Assembly: GCF_000307025.1 (NCBI RefSeq)
Contig: NC_018584.1
Location: forward strand, 1,054,001-1,118,000
Length of the DNA: 64,000 nucleotides
Source: Listeria monocytogenes ATCC 19117
GTDB taxonomy: Bacteria > Bacillota > Bacilli > Lactobacillales > Listeriaceae
Direction: 5' to 3'
Shown: one piece after another, positions 28,393 through 37,855 of the stretch
Numbering within the stretch: the stretch's first letter is position 1
How the letters are laid out: each line of letters opens with the position of its first letter
The notes under the pieces: generated by a model
The model's input: only the letters and a program-made list of their open reading frames with translations
What the model was told of the DNA's origin: nothing
Databases searched by the model: none
Translations under genes and position numbers: made by a program

Positions 28393-29658
28393 ATGTTAAA
28401 ACAAAGTGCAGATAAGCGCCGGATAGAGAAAAATGACAAACCTTTTTTCTACCTTGCAGATACTGTTTGGAGTGCGTTTACAAATATTGATTTAACAGAT
28501 TGGGCCTACTATTTAAAAGTCCGAAAAGAGCAGGGATTTAATGTACTGCAAATCAATATTTTGCCACAATGGGATCGAAGTATACTAAAAAAAATGCAAG
28601 AGCCGTTTGGTATAAGTGAAGGTTTTTTCGATTTAAAAGCTAAAAATGAAGCTTACTTTAAACATGCAGAAAAGATGTTAGAAATGGCAGTGAATCAAGG
28701 TTTTACTCCAGCGCTTGTGTTATTGTGGTGTAATTATATTCCAGAGACGTGGGGGGCAAAATTTGGTACTTCACCACTGTTTCGAAAAGAAGACATTAAA
28801 CCCTATACAGAAATGATGTTGGAACATTTCGAGCAATTCGAACCAATTTATATCATTAGTGGGGACACGGATTTTCCAACGGAAACTGTAACAGCTTATT
28901 ATTTGGAAGCTTTAGAAACCGTTTCTAAAAAAGCGCCACACGCACTTAAAGTTTTGCATATTTGCGGTCGTTTAAAAGATATTCCGGAAAATCTGCAAAC
29001 ACATCCAGCACTTGATTTGTATTTTTATCAATCTGGACATAATTCGGAGCACCAATCAATGGCGTATACGTTGGCAGAACACTTTAGTCAGTTAGAGCCA
29101 ATCAAGCCAGTTATTAATTCAGAACCGTGTTACGAATTAATGGGATATAGTCGACAAAAATATGGTCGTTTTAGCCGAGAAGATGTACGAAAAGCAGCTT
29201 GGCAAAGTGTCTTATCTGGTGCTATAGCTGGTATTTCTTATGGGGCACATGGTATTTGGAGTTGGCATGAAGAAGGAAGTACATTTGGATCAGCTCTAGG
29301 CGAAGGTTTTGTTTCTCCATTTAATTGGCGACAAGCACTTCATTTTGAAGGAGCTACAGATTATGCATTTCTAAAATCCTTTATTTTGGCAAATGACTTA
29401 ACAACACTGGCACCAATAAATTTAGTTTTAAATCAAACTCCAGAAATTCGAGCAGCGGAGACCGAAAAAGTAGTTATCATTTATGTGCCATCAAATGTCC
29501 CGATTTATTTGAAAGGGCAATTTGCTTCTTTGGATGACTACGCGATTGATTTGGAGCAAGGTAAAAAGGTCAGCCTTACAAAAATACTTCATGAAGAAAA
29601 AACAGAAATTCAGATGACTCCTTTTTTAAAAGATAGTTTATATGTAATTCACAAATAA
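28393..29658 (+). CDS. Cytoplasmic apiosidase-like glycoside hydrolase (DUF4038 type)
   Basis: A 421-residue TIM-barrel protein. The N-terminal KPFFYLADTVWSAF and YLKVRKEQGFNVLQINILPQ are the DUF4038/apiosidase-like signature. Candidate catalytic acids are D158 in YIISGDTDFP and E244 in VINSEPCYELMG, at the strand positions of the acid/base and nucleophile in GH140 apiosidases. There is no signal peptide, so it should act inside the cell on a PTS product. ATG 28393 is preferred over GTG 28384 because AGAAAGGG sits 8 nt upstream. Last gene of the operon. Confidence 0.78.
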   Translation: MLKQSADKRRIEKNDKPFFYLADTVWSAFTNIDLTDWAYYLKVRKEQGFNVLQINILPQWDRSILKKMQEPFGISEGFFDLKAKNEAYFKHAEKMLEMAVNQGFTPALVLLWCNYIPETWGAKFGTSPLFRKEDIKPYTEMMLEHFEQFEPIYIISGDTDFPTETVTAYYLEALETVSKKAPHALKVLHICGRLKDIPENLQTHPALDLYFYQSGHNSEHQSMAYTLAEHFSQLEPIKPVINSEPCYELMGYSRQKYGRFSREDVRKAAWQSVLSGAIAGISYGAHGIWSWHEEGSTFGSALGEGFVSPFNWRQALHFEGATDYAFLKSFILANDLTTLAPINLVLNQTPEIRAAETEKVVIIYVPSNVPIYLKGQFASLDDYAIDLEQGKKVSLTKILHEEKTEIQMTPFLKDSLYVIHK

Positions 29659-29706
29659 ATTCCAATTTCTTTCTGGAAAAAATAATTTTGTTTACCAATA
29701 AAAACT

Positions 29707-29742
29707 AAAGCGAGGCCACTATTTCAGCGTGGCCTCGCTTTT
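29707..29742. terminator. Bidirectional terminator
   Basis: AAAGCGAGGCCAC pairs with GTGGCCTCGCTTT, loop 9 nt. The stop codon of the minus-strand DUF817 gene lies inside the hairpin. Confidence 0.85.
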
Positions 29743-30522
29743 GGCTTTTACAGAAGTTTGTTCTAATTTTTGCTTAACGAATTTAAGTTGTGCGACGATT
29801 ATAATACTAATAATAACAAGTAAATACCAACTCGTAATTTTTGAAACGTGCACCGGACGCCATGCAATCAGCTGGTCTGGATAAGACCAAGCTCCGTAAA
29901 AACTAGCAATGTTCTCCGCAAGATAAATGAAAAAGGCGATGCATAAAAAGGAAAAAGATAAAGGCATTTTGAGTTGAGTCGAACTAACTTTGAAATAAAC
30001 ATATGTTTTTCGGAATAAAACGAGAACTAAAACAATCAAAATCCACCGAAAATCCATTATAAAATGATGCGTGAAAAAATTAGCGTAAATTGTTATGCAA
30101 AGGCTACTTACTAACCAGATATTTGGCCAATTTGTCATTTTAAGATCAAATCTTTTCCAAGCCTGACAAATATAACTCGCCACACTTGAATACATAAAAC
30201 CGCTATAAAGCGGCACACCGAAAAGTTTCATTAAACCAGGCTCTGGATAACTCCATGACCCCATATGTACTTTATAGATTTCAAGTCCAAGTCCAATAAG
30301 ATGAAAAACCATAATTACCTTAAGTTCATCCCATGTTTCTAAACTGAATTTTATAAGTAGCACTTGCGTTCCAAGACAAATAATCAAAAGTAAGTCGTAG
30401 CGCGCAATAAAAGGAATATCAATCAATTTTGTAAGTGCAAGCGAAATAAAGATAATGCCTGGAAAAATACAACAAAGTGCTTGCTTCCAAGTAAACACCC
30501 AAAGTAAGCGGAAAAATCGCAT
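29719..30522 (-). CDS. DUF817 integral membrane protein
   Basis: A 267-residue protein with about eight membrane helices and the conserved GSWSYPEPGL and FYGAWSYPDQ motifs of DUF817; function unknown. I place the start at the ATG at 30522, which has AGAAGAGG 7 nt upstream, rather than at the far upstream ATG that would overlap mobA. It lies downstream of modB-modC-mobA on the same strand, 67 nt after mobA, and may be transcribed with them or from a weak TGGTAAACT box in the gap. Confidence 0.78.
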   Translation of the reverse strand: MRFFRLLWVFTWKQALCCIFPGIIFISLALTKLIDIPFIARYDLLLIICLGTQVLLIKFSLETWDELKVIMVFHLIGLGLEIYKVHMGSWSYPEPGLMKLFGVPLYSGFMYSSVASYICQAWKRFDLKMTNWPNIWLVSSLCITIYANFFTHHFIMDFRWILIVLVLVLFRKTYVYFKVSSTQLKMPLSFSFLCIAFFIYLAENIASFYGAWSYPDQLIAWRPVHVSKITSWYLLVIISIIIVAQLKFVKQKLEQTSVKAKSEATLK

Positions 30523-30589
30523 AAAAAAACCTCTTCTCATGATTTTCTCTAGTTTACCAAAAAAAACTAAAGAAAAGGACAAGAAAAGG

Positions 30590-31171
30590 TTAAAAAAGTT
30601 CATTTTGATGATTGATATTTCTAAATGGGGCATCTTCTTCAAATGCTAAAGGTTTGGTATGGAGTTTTTCGAGTAAAGCTCTGACACGATGTTGCTCGTC
30701 TTGTAGTAAGTGATGTAGCACTTCTCGTGAGTAGGGAATATTGGCAACCAAATAGTGATTTGCTTGCGCTGTTTTAGCAAAATGATTAGGATAATCAGCC
30801 AGTCGTCCAATTTCTTTTGGAGTCAAAAAAGGCATATCGACAGGAAGCACTAGGAAATTAGCTTTCTGATAAGCATTTGCTTCTACCATCACCGCATAAA
30901 TTCCTCCAAGCGGTCCAAATTCACTGAATGCGGTTTGATCTGGAATGATTTCAATGCTTGGTTCTGCATCAAAAAGAGCCACGAGTTTTGAATGATTTTC
31001 ATGATTTGCCGATACAAATACCATATCGCAAAGCGGCAGCAACTTACTAACCGTTAGCTCGACCCACGTTTTTCCAGTTGCCTCATCCTGAAAAAACGCT
31101 TTTGGTTCCCCAAAACGGCTTGAGCGACCACCGGCTAATACAATGCCGACATTAACTTTTTCGTTTTTCAA
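30590..31171 (-). CDS. mobA: Molybdenum cofactor guanylyltransferase MobA
   Basis: A 193-residue nucleotidyltransferase with the GT-A fold: N-terminal VLAGGRSSRFGEPKAF binds GTP and LPVDMPFL is the metal-binding segment. MobA adds GMP to molybdopterin. TTG start behind GAGAGGGA; it overlaps modC by 20 nt. Presence of MobA indicates that a bis-MGD type or MGD cofactor is made, although no molybdoenzyme gene is in this window. Confidence 0.9.
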   Translation of the reverse strand: MKNEKVNVGIVLAGGRSSRFGEPKAFFQDEATGKTWVELTVSKLLPLCDMVFVSANHENHSKLVALFDAEPSIEIIPDQTAFSEFGPLGGIYAVMVEANAYQKANFLVLPVDMPFLTPKEIGRLADYPNHFAKTAQANHYLVANIPYSREVLHHLLQDEQHRVRALLEKLHTKPLAFEEDAPFRNINHQNELF

Positions 31172-31814
31172 GGCGTCCCTCTCGCATAACTAAAATTTCT
31201 TCGGTCATCATTTCTGCTTCCGAGGCATAATGCGTGACAAAAATAACGGGGATATGGAAGTCTTTGGCCATTTGACCAACTAATTTCATACAAATCAAAC
31301 GCGTTTCTTCATCTAAACCATTGAAAGGTTCATCCAGTAAAAGTAATTTTGGCTCCGTAATCATTGCCCGAGCCATCGCAACACGTTGTTTCTCGCCACC
31401 AGATAATTTCTGAACGGAAGAATAAAGCAGGTGAGAAATTTGTAGATAATCACTCATTTTTCGTACTTGTTGCTGAATTTCTGCTTGTTCTTTTTTCTTC
31501 TTTTTCTTCACTTTCAAGCCAAAAGCGATATTTTCATACACATTCATATTTGGGAATAGAGCTAAATTCTGAAATAAATAACCTACTTTGCGCTCTGTTA
31601 CAGGAAGATGTAACGAAATATTGGAATCATCCCACGGAGTCCCGTCAAATTCAATAATGCCGCCGTCAATACTTTTCAAGCCACTAACGCACTGAAATAG
31701 AGTTGACTTGCCTGAACCACTTGCGCCCATCATCGCGGTTACTGGCTTTTCAAACGTATAATCAATATTTAAATCATGAAAAGGAAGTTTTTTATGAAAT
31801 TGTAATCGTAGCAT
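31152..31814 (-). CDS. modC: Molybdate ABC transporter ATPase ModC
   Basis: A 220-residue ATPase: Walker A MGASGSGKST (about 29-38), signature LSGGEKQRV, Walker B LLLLDEPFNGLD and H-loop VTHYASEA. It is short, ending after the ATPase domain and lacking the molybdate-sensing MOP domain of Escherichia ModC, so it is unlikely to be feedback-gated that way. 2-nt gap to modB, 20-nt overlap with mobA. Confidence 0.9.
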   Translation of the reverse strand: MLRLQFHKKLPFHDLNIDYTFEKPVTAMMGASGSGKSTLFQCVSGLKSIDGGIIEFDGTPWDDSNISLHLPVTERKVGYLFQNLALFPNMNVYENIAFGLKVKKKKKKEQAEIQQQVRKMSDYLQISHLLYSSVQKLSGGEKQRVAMARAMITEPKLLLLDEPFNGLDEETRLICMKLVGQMAKDFHIPVIFVTHYASEAEMMTEEILVMREGRLEKRKS

Positions 31815-31816
31815 AA

Positions 31817-32488
31817 TTACATCCCCCTCGTTAAATTACTCTGGCGTATAGTTAATACATGAATGACAAGTAAAGCAAACACGCCGATAATGACGTTAAT
31901 TAATCCAAGATAAATCGCAGTACGCATGTCTCCTTGTTGCACCATAAAATAGATGCTTGAAGCAATGGTATCCGTCTTGCCTTCAATATAACCAGCCACC
32001 ATCAAACTTGCGCCAAATTCACCCATCGCCCGACAAAAACTAAGCAAAACCCCTGCTAAAATTGGTTGCCAGCAATTCGGTAAAATAATTTTTGTGAAAA
32101 TTTGTTTTTTATTCGCTGAAAGAGTCTCTGCTGCCCATACAAGTTCGTGATCAATTGATAAAAATGCTGATTTCAAACCTTGATACATAATCGGTAAAAT
32201 AATAATTGTCGTTGCAACAATTGCGCCGCTAAGGGAAAAAATAAAGCTGAAATCAAAAGTATCCCAAAGCACACCACCAATAAAATCATTGCGGCCGAGG
32301 ACGTTCAGTAAAACTAAACCAACCACAGTTGGCGGTAAAACAAGCGGAAGTAAAATTAAAATCTCCACTGGTAACTGGAAACGTGATTTTCGACCGGCAA
32401 AATAATAACTCAGTGGTAACATCGTCATAAACGCGAGAAACGTAGAAATTGTAGCTACAAGTAATGTATGCCAAACAGATGTAAACAT
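31817..32488 (-). CDS. modB: Molybdate ABC transporter permease ModB
   Basis: A 223-residue permease with five membrane helices and the EAA loop ELVWAAETLSANKKQIFTKI. I place the start at ATG 32488 behind a perfect AGGAGGAG; an upstream extension would run through the promoter. First gene of the minus-strand modBC-mobA operon; the binding protein gene modA is divergent. Confidence 0.92.
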   Translation of the reverse strand: MFTSVWHTLLVATISTFLAFMTMLPLSYYFAGRKSRFQLPVEILILLPLVLPPTVVGLVLLNVLGRNDFIGGVLWDTFDFSFIFSLSGAIVATTIIILPIMYQGLKSAFLSIDHELVWAAETLSANKKQIFTKIILPNCWQPILAGVLLSFCRAMGEFGASLMVAGYIEGKTDTIASSIYFMVQQGDMRTAIYLGLINVIIGVFALLVIHVLTIRQSNLTRGM

Positions 32489-32521
32489 AAATCTCCTCCT
32501 GAACCCTCTAGTACTTCTATT

Positions 32522-32551
32522 ATTATCGTTCTCTCTGGTATAAAATGTCAA
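32522..32551 (-). promoter_or_regulatory. Promoter of modBC-mobA
   Basis: Minus strand perfect TTGACA (32551-32546), 18-nt spacer, GATAAT (32527-32522), 34 nt before modB. Confidence 0.7.
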
Positions 32552-32592
32552 ACTTAAGTACAATGTAACTAAATAAAAAAGGGGGATGAAGA

Positions 32593-33363
32593 ATGAAAAA
32601 AATAGCACTTATTATATGTTGTGGATTATTACTACTTCTCGGAGCTTGCGAGGATACACCTGAGAAAGCCAAAACAACGACTATACATATTTCAGCTGCA
32701 GCAAGTTTAAAAGATACGATAGATGACGTAAAGCCACTTTTTGAAAAAGCTAATCCAACGATTAAATTATCCTTTGATTTTGGTGGTTCTGGGCAAATTC
32801 GCGAACGTGTCGAAAGCGGTGCACCAATTGACGGCGTCCTTTTAGCGAGTAAAAAAGATGCGGATACACTGATTAAGCAAAATTTAGCAGAAAAAACGAA
32901 AGAATTTGCGGGAAATGAACTCGTTCTAATTGAACCTAAAAACGTGGATCAGAAGGCAGGGATGAACTTAGAACAATTACTTAATGATGCATCCAAAATC
33001 GCCATCGGGGATCCAGAATCAGTACCAGCAGGCGCCTATGCCAAACAAACGCTCGAAAACTTAAATCTATATAATGCAGAAAAAGCAAAACTCGTTCTTG
33101 CCACCGATGTTCGTCAAGTCTTATCCTATGTGGAAGCTGGAAATGCAGATGCAGGCTTCGTTTACCAGACAGATGCTCTATTAAGCAAAAAAGTACAAGT
33201 GAAGGCAAAAATCGATGAGAAACTCCATGATCCAATTGCTTACTATAGCGCACAAGTCAGTGACTCGGATAAAAAAGAAGAAACCGCGACATTCCTTGAT
33301 TTTATGAATACATCAGAAGCGCAAAAAATACTGGAAAAATACGGATTCAAAGCAGCAAACTAA
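32593..33363 (+). CDS. modA: Molybdate-binding lipoprotein ModA
   Basis: A 256-residue solute-binding protein with a signal peptide ending in LLGAC (lipidated C19). The mature protein contains ISAAASLKDTID and GGSGQIRERVESGAPID, the serine-rich oxyanion-binding loops of ModA. Divergent from modBC; a separate promoter (possible TACAAT at 32559-32564) drives it. AAGGGGGATG-like site precedes the ATG. Confidence 0.92.
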   Translation: MKKIALIICCGLLLLLGACEDTPEKAKTTTIHISAAASLKDTIDDVKPLFEKANPTIKLSFDFGGSGQIRERVESGAPIDGVLLASKKDADTLIKQNLAEKTKEFAGNELVLIEPKNVDQKAGMNLEQLLNDASKIAIGDPESVPAGAYAKQTLENLNLYNAEKAKLVLATDVRQVLSYVEAGNADAGFVYQTDALLSKKVQVKAKIDEKLHDPIAYYSAQVSDSDKKEETATFLDFMNTSEAQKILEKYGFKAAN

Positions 33364-33457
33364 GGAGAAGTCGCTTTACTTTTTAAAACAAGCAAACTCC
33401 TGTATATTGGTACTAAAGAAAACGCATACATTATTTAGGAAAGGGAAGTGCGCCCAG

Positions 33458-34681
33458 ATGATTGAAAAAAGAAATACCATTAGAATGGAACAAGCGAGAG
33501 AGATATTATGTAATCAAATAACGCATCTTCCAGTAGAAAAGAAATGTGTGACAGAGGCGTTAAACCAAGTACTACAAGAACCTATTTTCGCGCCGTTTCC
33601 TGCTCCCTATTTTAGGCGCTCTGGTTATGATGGCTTTGCGATTACTGAGGAGGATGACGAGAATTATCCTATCACTTTGCACGTTGTAGCAGAAGTTCCG
33701 TGTGGGGAAACATACGATAAACCGCTAAAACCTGGTGAAACCGTCCGAATAATGACTGGAGCAAAAGTGCCAGATAATGCCTCGAAAATTATTATGCTCG
33801 AACAATCAAGAGAAGCGGATAACGAGAATGAAATCGTACTTATAAATACACAAAAATCTACTAACATTACAGAAATCGGTACGGAGTTCGCCAAAGGAGA
33901 TTTGCTGTTAGATCGTGGACACATTTTAAATGCCGGTTCGATAAGTTTACTGTCATCCTTTGGAATTCAAGAAGTACAAGTCATCAGAAAGCCAAAAGTA
34001 GCTATTTTATCCACAGGTAGTGAACTTGTTTCTGCTGGAAATCCACTTCCAGATGGCAAAATTTTTAATAGTAATCAACCATTACTGGAGAATTTACTAA
34101 AAGTACATCATGCCGAAATTTGCGCGGCCGAACAATTACCTGATAATTATGAGGATACGAAAAAACGATTACTAGAATTGACTCAAATAGCAGACTTGAT
34201 AATCACTACAGGTGGTGTTTCTGTAGGGGACTTTGACTATATGGCTGATATTGCAAAAAAAGAGGCAGAATTACTTTTTAATAAAATTCAAATGCGACCG
34301 GGCAGTCCGACAACAGGGATGTGGTTGGACAACACGCTTATCATCGCACTTTCTGGTAATCCAGGGGCATGCTTTACAGGTTTTTACTTATTCGTAGAAC
34401 CGGTATTAGCTACCTTAATGGGGAAAGATACAACTGAGACGACCAAAGTCCGTGCAAAAATGGCGAGCGATTACACTAAAAATAATGGCTATGATCGTTT
34501 TTTACGAGGAACCTATCGTTTGTCTGACGAAGGGGAATATTTGGTTGAGTTGGTAGGAAGCGATATGTCGAGTGCGCTAGGAAACCTCCATTTAACCACC
34601 TGTTTATTCAAAATCCCTCGCGGTAAAGTTGGAAAATTAAAAGGAGAAGAGGTCGAAGCATGGCTACTATCCTCCAAATAA
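33458..34681 (+). CDS. moeA: Molybdopterin molybdenumtransferase MoeA
   Basis: A 407-residue enzyme that inserts molybdenum into adenylylated molybdopterin. The linker/MoaB-like core shows FNSNQPLLENLL, TTGGVSVGDFDY and ALSGNPGACFTGF; N-terminal MoeA domains precede it. ATG 33458 gives the usual family length; the in-frame codon at 33407 would extend into the promoter. Overlaps mobB by 22 nt; opens the moeA-mobB-moaE-moaD-moaC-moaA run. Confidence 0.94.
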   Translation: MIEKRNTIRMEQAREILCNQITHLPVEKKCVTEALNQVLQEPIFAPFPAPYFRRSGYDGFAITEEDDENYPITLHVVAEVPCGETYDKPLKPGETVRIMTGAKVPDNASKIIMLEQSREADNENEIVLINTQKSTNITEIGTEFAKGDLLLDRGHILNAGSISLLSSFGIQEVQVIRKPKVAILSTGSELVSAGNPLPDGKIFNSNQPLLENLLKVHHAEICAAEQLPDNYEDTKKRLLELTQIADLIITTGGVSVGDFDYMADIAKKEAELLFNKIQMRPGSPTTGMWLDNTLIIALSGNPGACFTGFYLFVEPVLATLMGKDTTETTKVRAKMASDYTKNNGYDRFLRGTYRLSDEGEYLVELVGSDMSSALGNLHLTTCLFKIPRGKVGKLKGEEVEAWLLSSK

Positions 34682-35145
34682 TCGGCTTTAAAAATAGCGG
34701 GAAGACAACTTTACTAAATGCACTAATTCGAGCTAGTCGGAAGGAAAACTACACAGTATCTGCCATCAAACATGATGCACATGATTTTTCTGTAGATCAC
34801 GCGGGAACGGATTCCTACTCGTTTCAAGAAAGTGGTGCAGAGGCTGTTGTTATTGCGAATTCGAGACAATATGCTGTGATGGAACAAACCGGCATCGATT
34901 TAAAAACAGCCATTCAAAAGTTACCAGAATCAGATATCGTTCTTATAGAAGGCTACAAAGAAGGTCCTTTTCCTAAAATTATTTTAATTCGCGAACAGGC
35001 GGAAATCGAACTTTTAAACAATAGTAAAGCTGTCCATAAAATTGCGACGCATAATCCAGCGTTAAAAAATGAAGCTATTTTCATCGGCGAAGAAAAAGCT
35101 TTAACCCTTTTTGCAGAAACGTTAATCAAGGAGTTTTTAAAATGA
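34660..35145 (+). CDS. mobB: MobB, molybdenum cofactor adaptor GTPase
   Basis: A 161-residue P-loop protein; Walker A GFKNSGKTTL at 9-18, and VLIEGYKEGPFPKI as the Walker B-like segment. MobB assists MobA in making the dinucleotide cofactor. Overlaps both moeA (22 nt) and moaE (4 nt). Confidence 0.92.
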   Translation: MATILQIIGFKNSGKTTLLNALIRASRKENYTVSAIKHDAHDFSVDHAGTDSYSFQESGAEAVVIANSRQYAVMEQTGIDLKTAIQKLPESDIVLIEGYKEGPFPKIILIREQAEIELLNNSKAVHKIATHNPALKNEAIFIGEEKALTLFAETLIKEFLK

Positions 35146-35564
35146 AATATGTAGCTTTGCAACATGAAAAAATCGAAATAGGACCACTTTCTGATAAACT
35201 AATCAATAAAAATCACGGTGGGACTAATCTTTTTGTTGGTACAATTCGAGAATGGACGGGTGACATTCAAACAGAAGAAATTCGTTACACATCGTACGAG
35301 GAAATGGCGCTCAAAGAACTAAATAAATTAGCGGTAGAAGTAGAAACAAAGTGGGGGGCGGATGTTGTTATCGTCCACCGACTAGGACTTTTACAAATAA
35401 CAGATGTCGCTGTGGTCATCGGTGTATCAACACCACACAGAGCCGCTTGCTACGAGGGATCCAGATATATTATTGAACGTTTAAAAGAACGGGTACCTAT
35501 ATGGAAAGAAGAAAAAGATGTCGATAAAACAAGGTGGGGTGGCATAGATGCTAACAACAGTTAA
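35142..35564 (+). CDS. moaE: Molybdopterin synthase catalytic subunit MoaE
   Basis: A 140-residue protein with the MoaE features VGTIREW, LEYTSYEEMA-like RYTSYEEMA and the basic active-site segment VSTPHRAACYEGSRYII, ending PIWKEEKD. It transfers sulfur from MoaD thiocarboxylate to cyclic pyranopterin. Overlaps moaD by 17 nt. Confidence 0.94.
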   Translation: MKYVALQHEKIEIGPLSDKLINKNHGGTNLFVGTIREWTGDIQTEEIRYTSYEEMALKELNKLAVEVETKWGADVVIVHRLGLLQITDVAVVIGVSTPHRAACYEGSRYIIERLKERVPIWKEEKDVDKTRWGGIDANNS

Positions 35565-35796
35565 ATTTTTCGCTTTTTTAGCTGATAAGACACATAAAAC
35601 GGAAGTGAAATTGAATTTGCAGCAATGCCAGACAGTTGGCGAGGTTCGAGAAGTTATTAGTAGTGAATTTCCTGAAATAGCCGTTGATTTGGCAACATGT
35701 ATGCTAGCTGTGAATATGGAATTTCAACAAGATCAAGACCTTTTACCAGAAGAAATAACCGAAATCGCAGTCATTCCGCCAGTAAGCGGTGGATAA
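35548..35796 (+). CDS. moaD: Molybdopterin synthase sulfur carrier MoaD
   Basis: An 82-residue ubiquitin-like protein ending in the diglycine tail (PPVSGG) that is adenylylated by MoeB and then thiocarboxylated. Its start lies within moaE. Length and tail are typical. Confidence 0.94.
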   Translation: MLTTVKFFAFLADKTHKTEVKLNLQQCQTVGEVREVISSEFPEIAVDLATCMLAVNMEFQQDQDLLPEEITEIAVIPPVSGG

Positions 35797-35808
35797 GGAG
35801 GGTAATAG

Positions 35809-36291
35809 ATGGAAAAAGATGATTTAACGCATTTTAACGATGAAAAACGCGCAAAAATGGTAGATGTTACGAGCAAATCTGAAACAAAACGCCGTGCAAT
35901 CGCTAGAGCTACGATACATATGAATGAAGAAACCTTAGCGCGTATTCATGCTGGTAAAATTGCTAAAGGAGATGTTTTGGCCGTTGCGCAAGTTGCTGGA
36001 ATCATGGCGGCTAAAAAAACAAGCGAACTAATTCCAATGTGCCATCCGATTATGACGACAAAAGCTGATATTTCTTTTGAAGATGACGGTAAGACCGCGC
36101 TAACTATCACGTCCGAAGTCGTAACCGTTGGAAAGACGGGCGTCGAAATGGAGGCGCTCACGGCAGTAACCATTGCAGCATTAACCATTTATGACATGTG
36201 CAAAGCAATGGATAAAGGCATGCGGATTGAAAAAACGTATTTAGTGGAAAAAACAGGTGGAAAAAGCGGGACATTTAAAGCAGAAGCGTAA
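35809..36291 (+). CDS. moaC: Cyclic pyranopterin monophosphate synthase MoaC
   Basis: A 160-residue enzyme; it starts with the family stretch [18 protein letters not shown] and contains MCHPI and [10 protein letters not shown], which carry conserved active-site residues. It acts with MoaA to convert GTP to cPMP. AAGGAGGG precedes the ATG. Confidence 0.95.
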
Positions 36292-36319
36292 CTATTTTGT
36301 AGGATAGGAGTTTTGTTTT

Positions 36320-37321
36320 ATGCAATTATTAAAGGATAAATTTGGGCGGGTACACGATTATATTCGTATTTCAGTAACAGATCGGTGTAATTTAAGGTGT
36401 GTGTATTGTATGCCCGAAGAAGGCCTGACATTTTTGCCTCATGAAAAAGTACTATCCAAAGATGAAATTGTCAGCTTTATGGAATTAATGGTGAAATTCG
36501 GCATCAAAAAAGTCCGCATCACTGGCGGAGAGCCGTTACTAAGAACTGATATAGTGGAAATTGTTCGCGGGCTGGGAGCAATTCCTGAAATAGAGGATAT
36601 TTCGATTACAACGAATGCTATGTATTTGGCAAAAAAAGCAGAAGCACTGAAGGATGCGGGGCTCACACGTGTGAATATCAGCTTAGATTCTCTTCATGAA
36701 GATCGTTTTAAAGCAATTACACGAGGTGGCCGTTTGCAAAAAGTACTTGATGGTATTCAAAAAGCAGAAGAAGTTGGACTGTTCCCAATTAAGCTTAATG
36801 TCGTACTAATTAAAGGACAAAACGATGACGAAATAACTGATTTCCTTCGATTTACAAAAGATAAAGATATTAATATTCGTTTCATTGAATACATGCCAAT
36901 TGGTCATGCTGGTACGAGTTGGAAAGAAAAATATTTGCCGCTTGATACAATTTTTGAAGCTTGTAATGAAGCTGGTTATGAGTATGAACCAGTGGACTCG
37001 ATTCGTGGAAATGGCCCCTCCGAAAATTTCCGTATAAAAGGAGCGAAAGGGACGTTTGGTGTGATTCACCCGGTTAGCGCTCATTTTTGTGATAGTTGCA
37101 ACCGACTCAGACTTACTGCAGATGGCTATATTAAAGCATGTTTATACTGGGATGAAGAAATGAATATCCGCCCATTTATCCAAGATCCAGTGAAATTAAT
37201 GCAATTGGTGCAAAAAGCAATTGATAATAAGCCTGAAAATCATGAAATGGCATTAAAATTACAAGATGAAGTACAATCTAATAAACCAACTTGGCGGCGT
37301 ATGAGTCAAATTGGAGGATAA
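36320..37321 (+). CDS. moaA: GTP 3',8-cyclase MoaA (radical SAM)
   Basis: A 333-residue radical SAM enzyme. The N-terminal cluster motif is CNLRCVYC (C23, C27, C30); the second cluster is in [20 protein letters not shown]; the protein ends in the GG tail needed for activity. Last gene of the plus-strand cofactor operon. Confidence 0.96.
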
Positions 37322-37322
37322 A

Positions 37323-37358
37323 TAAAACATCCGGTCACATGTGTGGTCGGATGTTTTA
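37323..37358. terminator. Bidirectional terminator
   Basis: AAAACATCCG pairs with CGGATGTTTT, followed by ATTTTTG; shared by moaA and moaB. Confidence 0.85.
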
Positions 37359-37844
37359 TTTTTGTCGTTCTGCTATTAAATGAGGTAATTCTGGGATAAT
37401 CAATTTTTGAACAGCGAGCTGGCAAGCGTTACTTGATCCAGGCAACGCAAAAAGCAGTAAGCCGCTTTCTGAAAAGCCAGCGAATGCACGAGACACCATG
37501 GCGCGACTACCAACTTCTTCGTAACTGAGCATCCTGAAAATTTCACCAAACCCAGGGATTTCTTGCTGAATCGTTGCGAATAATGCTTCATACGTAACAT
37601 CACGCCTAGCAATACCGGTACCACCATTTGTGATAAGGCAAAAGGACCCATTAGCTGCTAACTCGTTTATTTTTTGCTTAATGAGCGTAACATCATCAGG
37701 CACGACAATCCGCGAAATAACCTCATGCCCAGCAGTTTCTAAGGCAGAGTGAATCAGTTGACCACTAGTATCCGTATCCAAATTCCTTGTATCACTAATC
37801 GTTAAAATACTACAAGTTACCTTAATAAATGTTTTTTGTTCCAT
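37356..37844 (-). CDS. moaB: MoaB, molybdopterin adenylyltransferase family
   Basis: A 162-residue MogA/MoaB domain: SDTRNLDTDTSG, TNGGTGIARRDVT and LPGSSNACQLAV bind the molybdopterin phosphate. It adenylylates molybdopterin before MoeA acts. GGAGG lies 5 nt before the ATG; 11 nt downstream of moeB on the same strand. Confidence 0.92.
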   Translation of the reverse strand: MEQKTFIKVTCSILTISDTRNLDTDTSGQLIHSALETAGHEVISRIVVPDDVTLIKQKINELAANGSFCLITNGGTGIARRDVTYEALFATIQQEIPGFGEIFRMLSYEEVGSRAMVSRAFAGFSESGLLLFALPGSSNACQLAVQKLIIPELPHLIAERQK

Positions 37845-37855
37845 AACTGCCTCCT

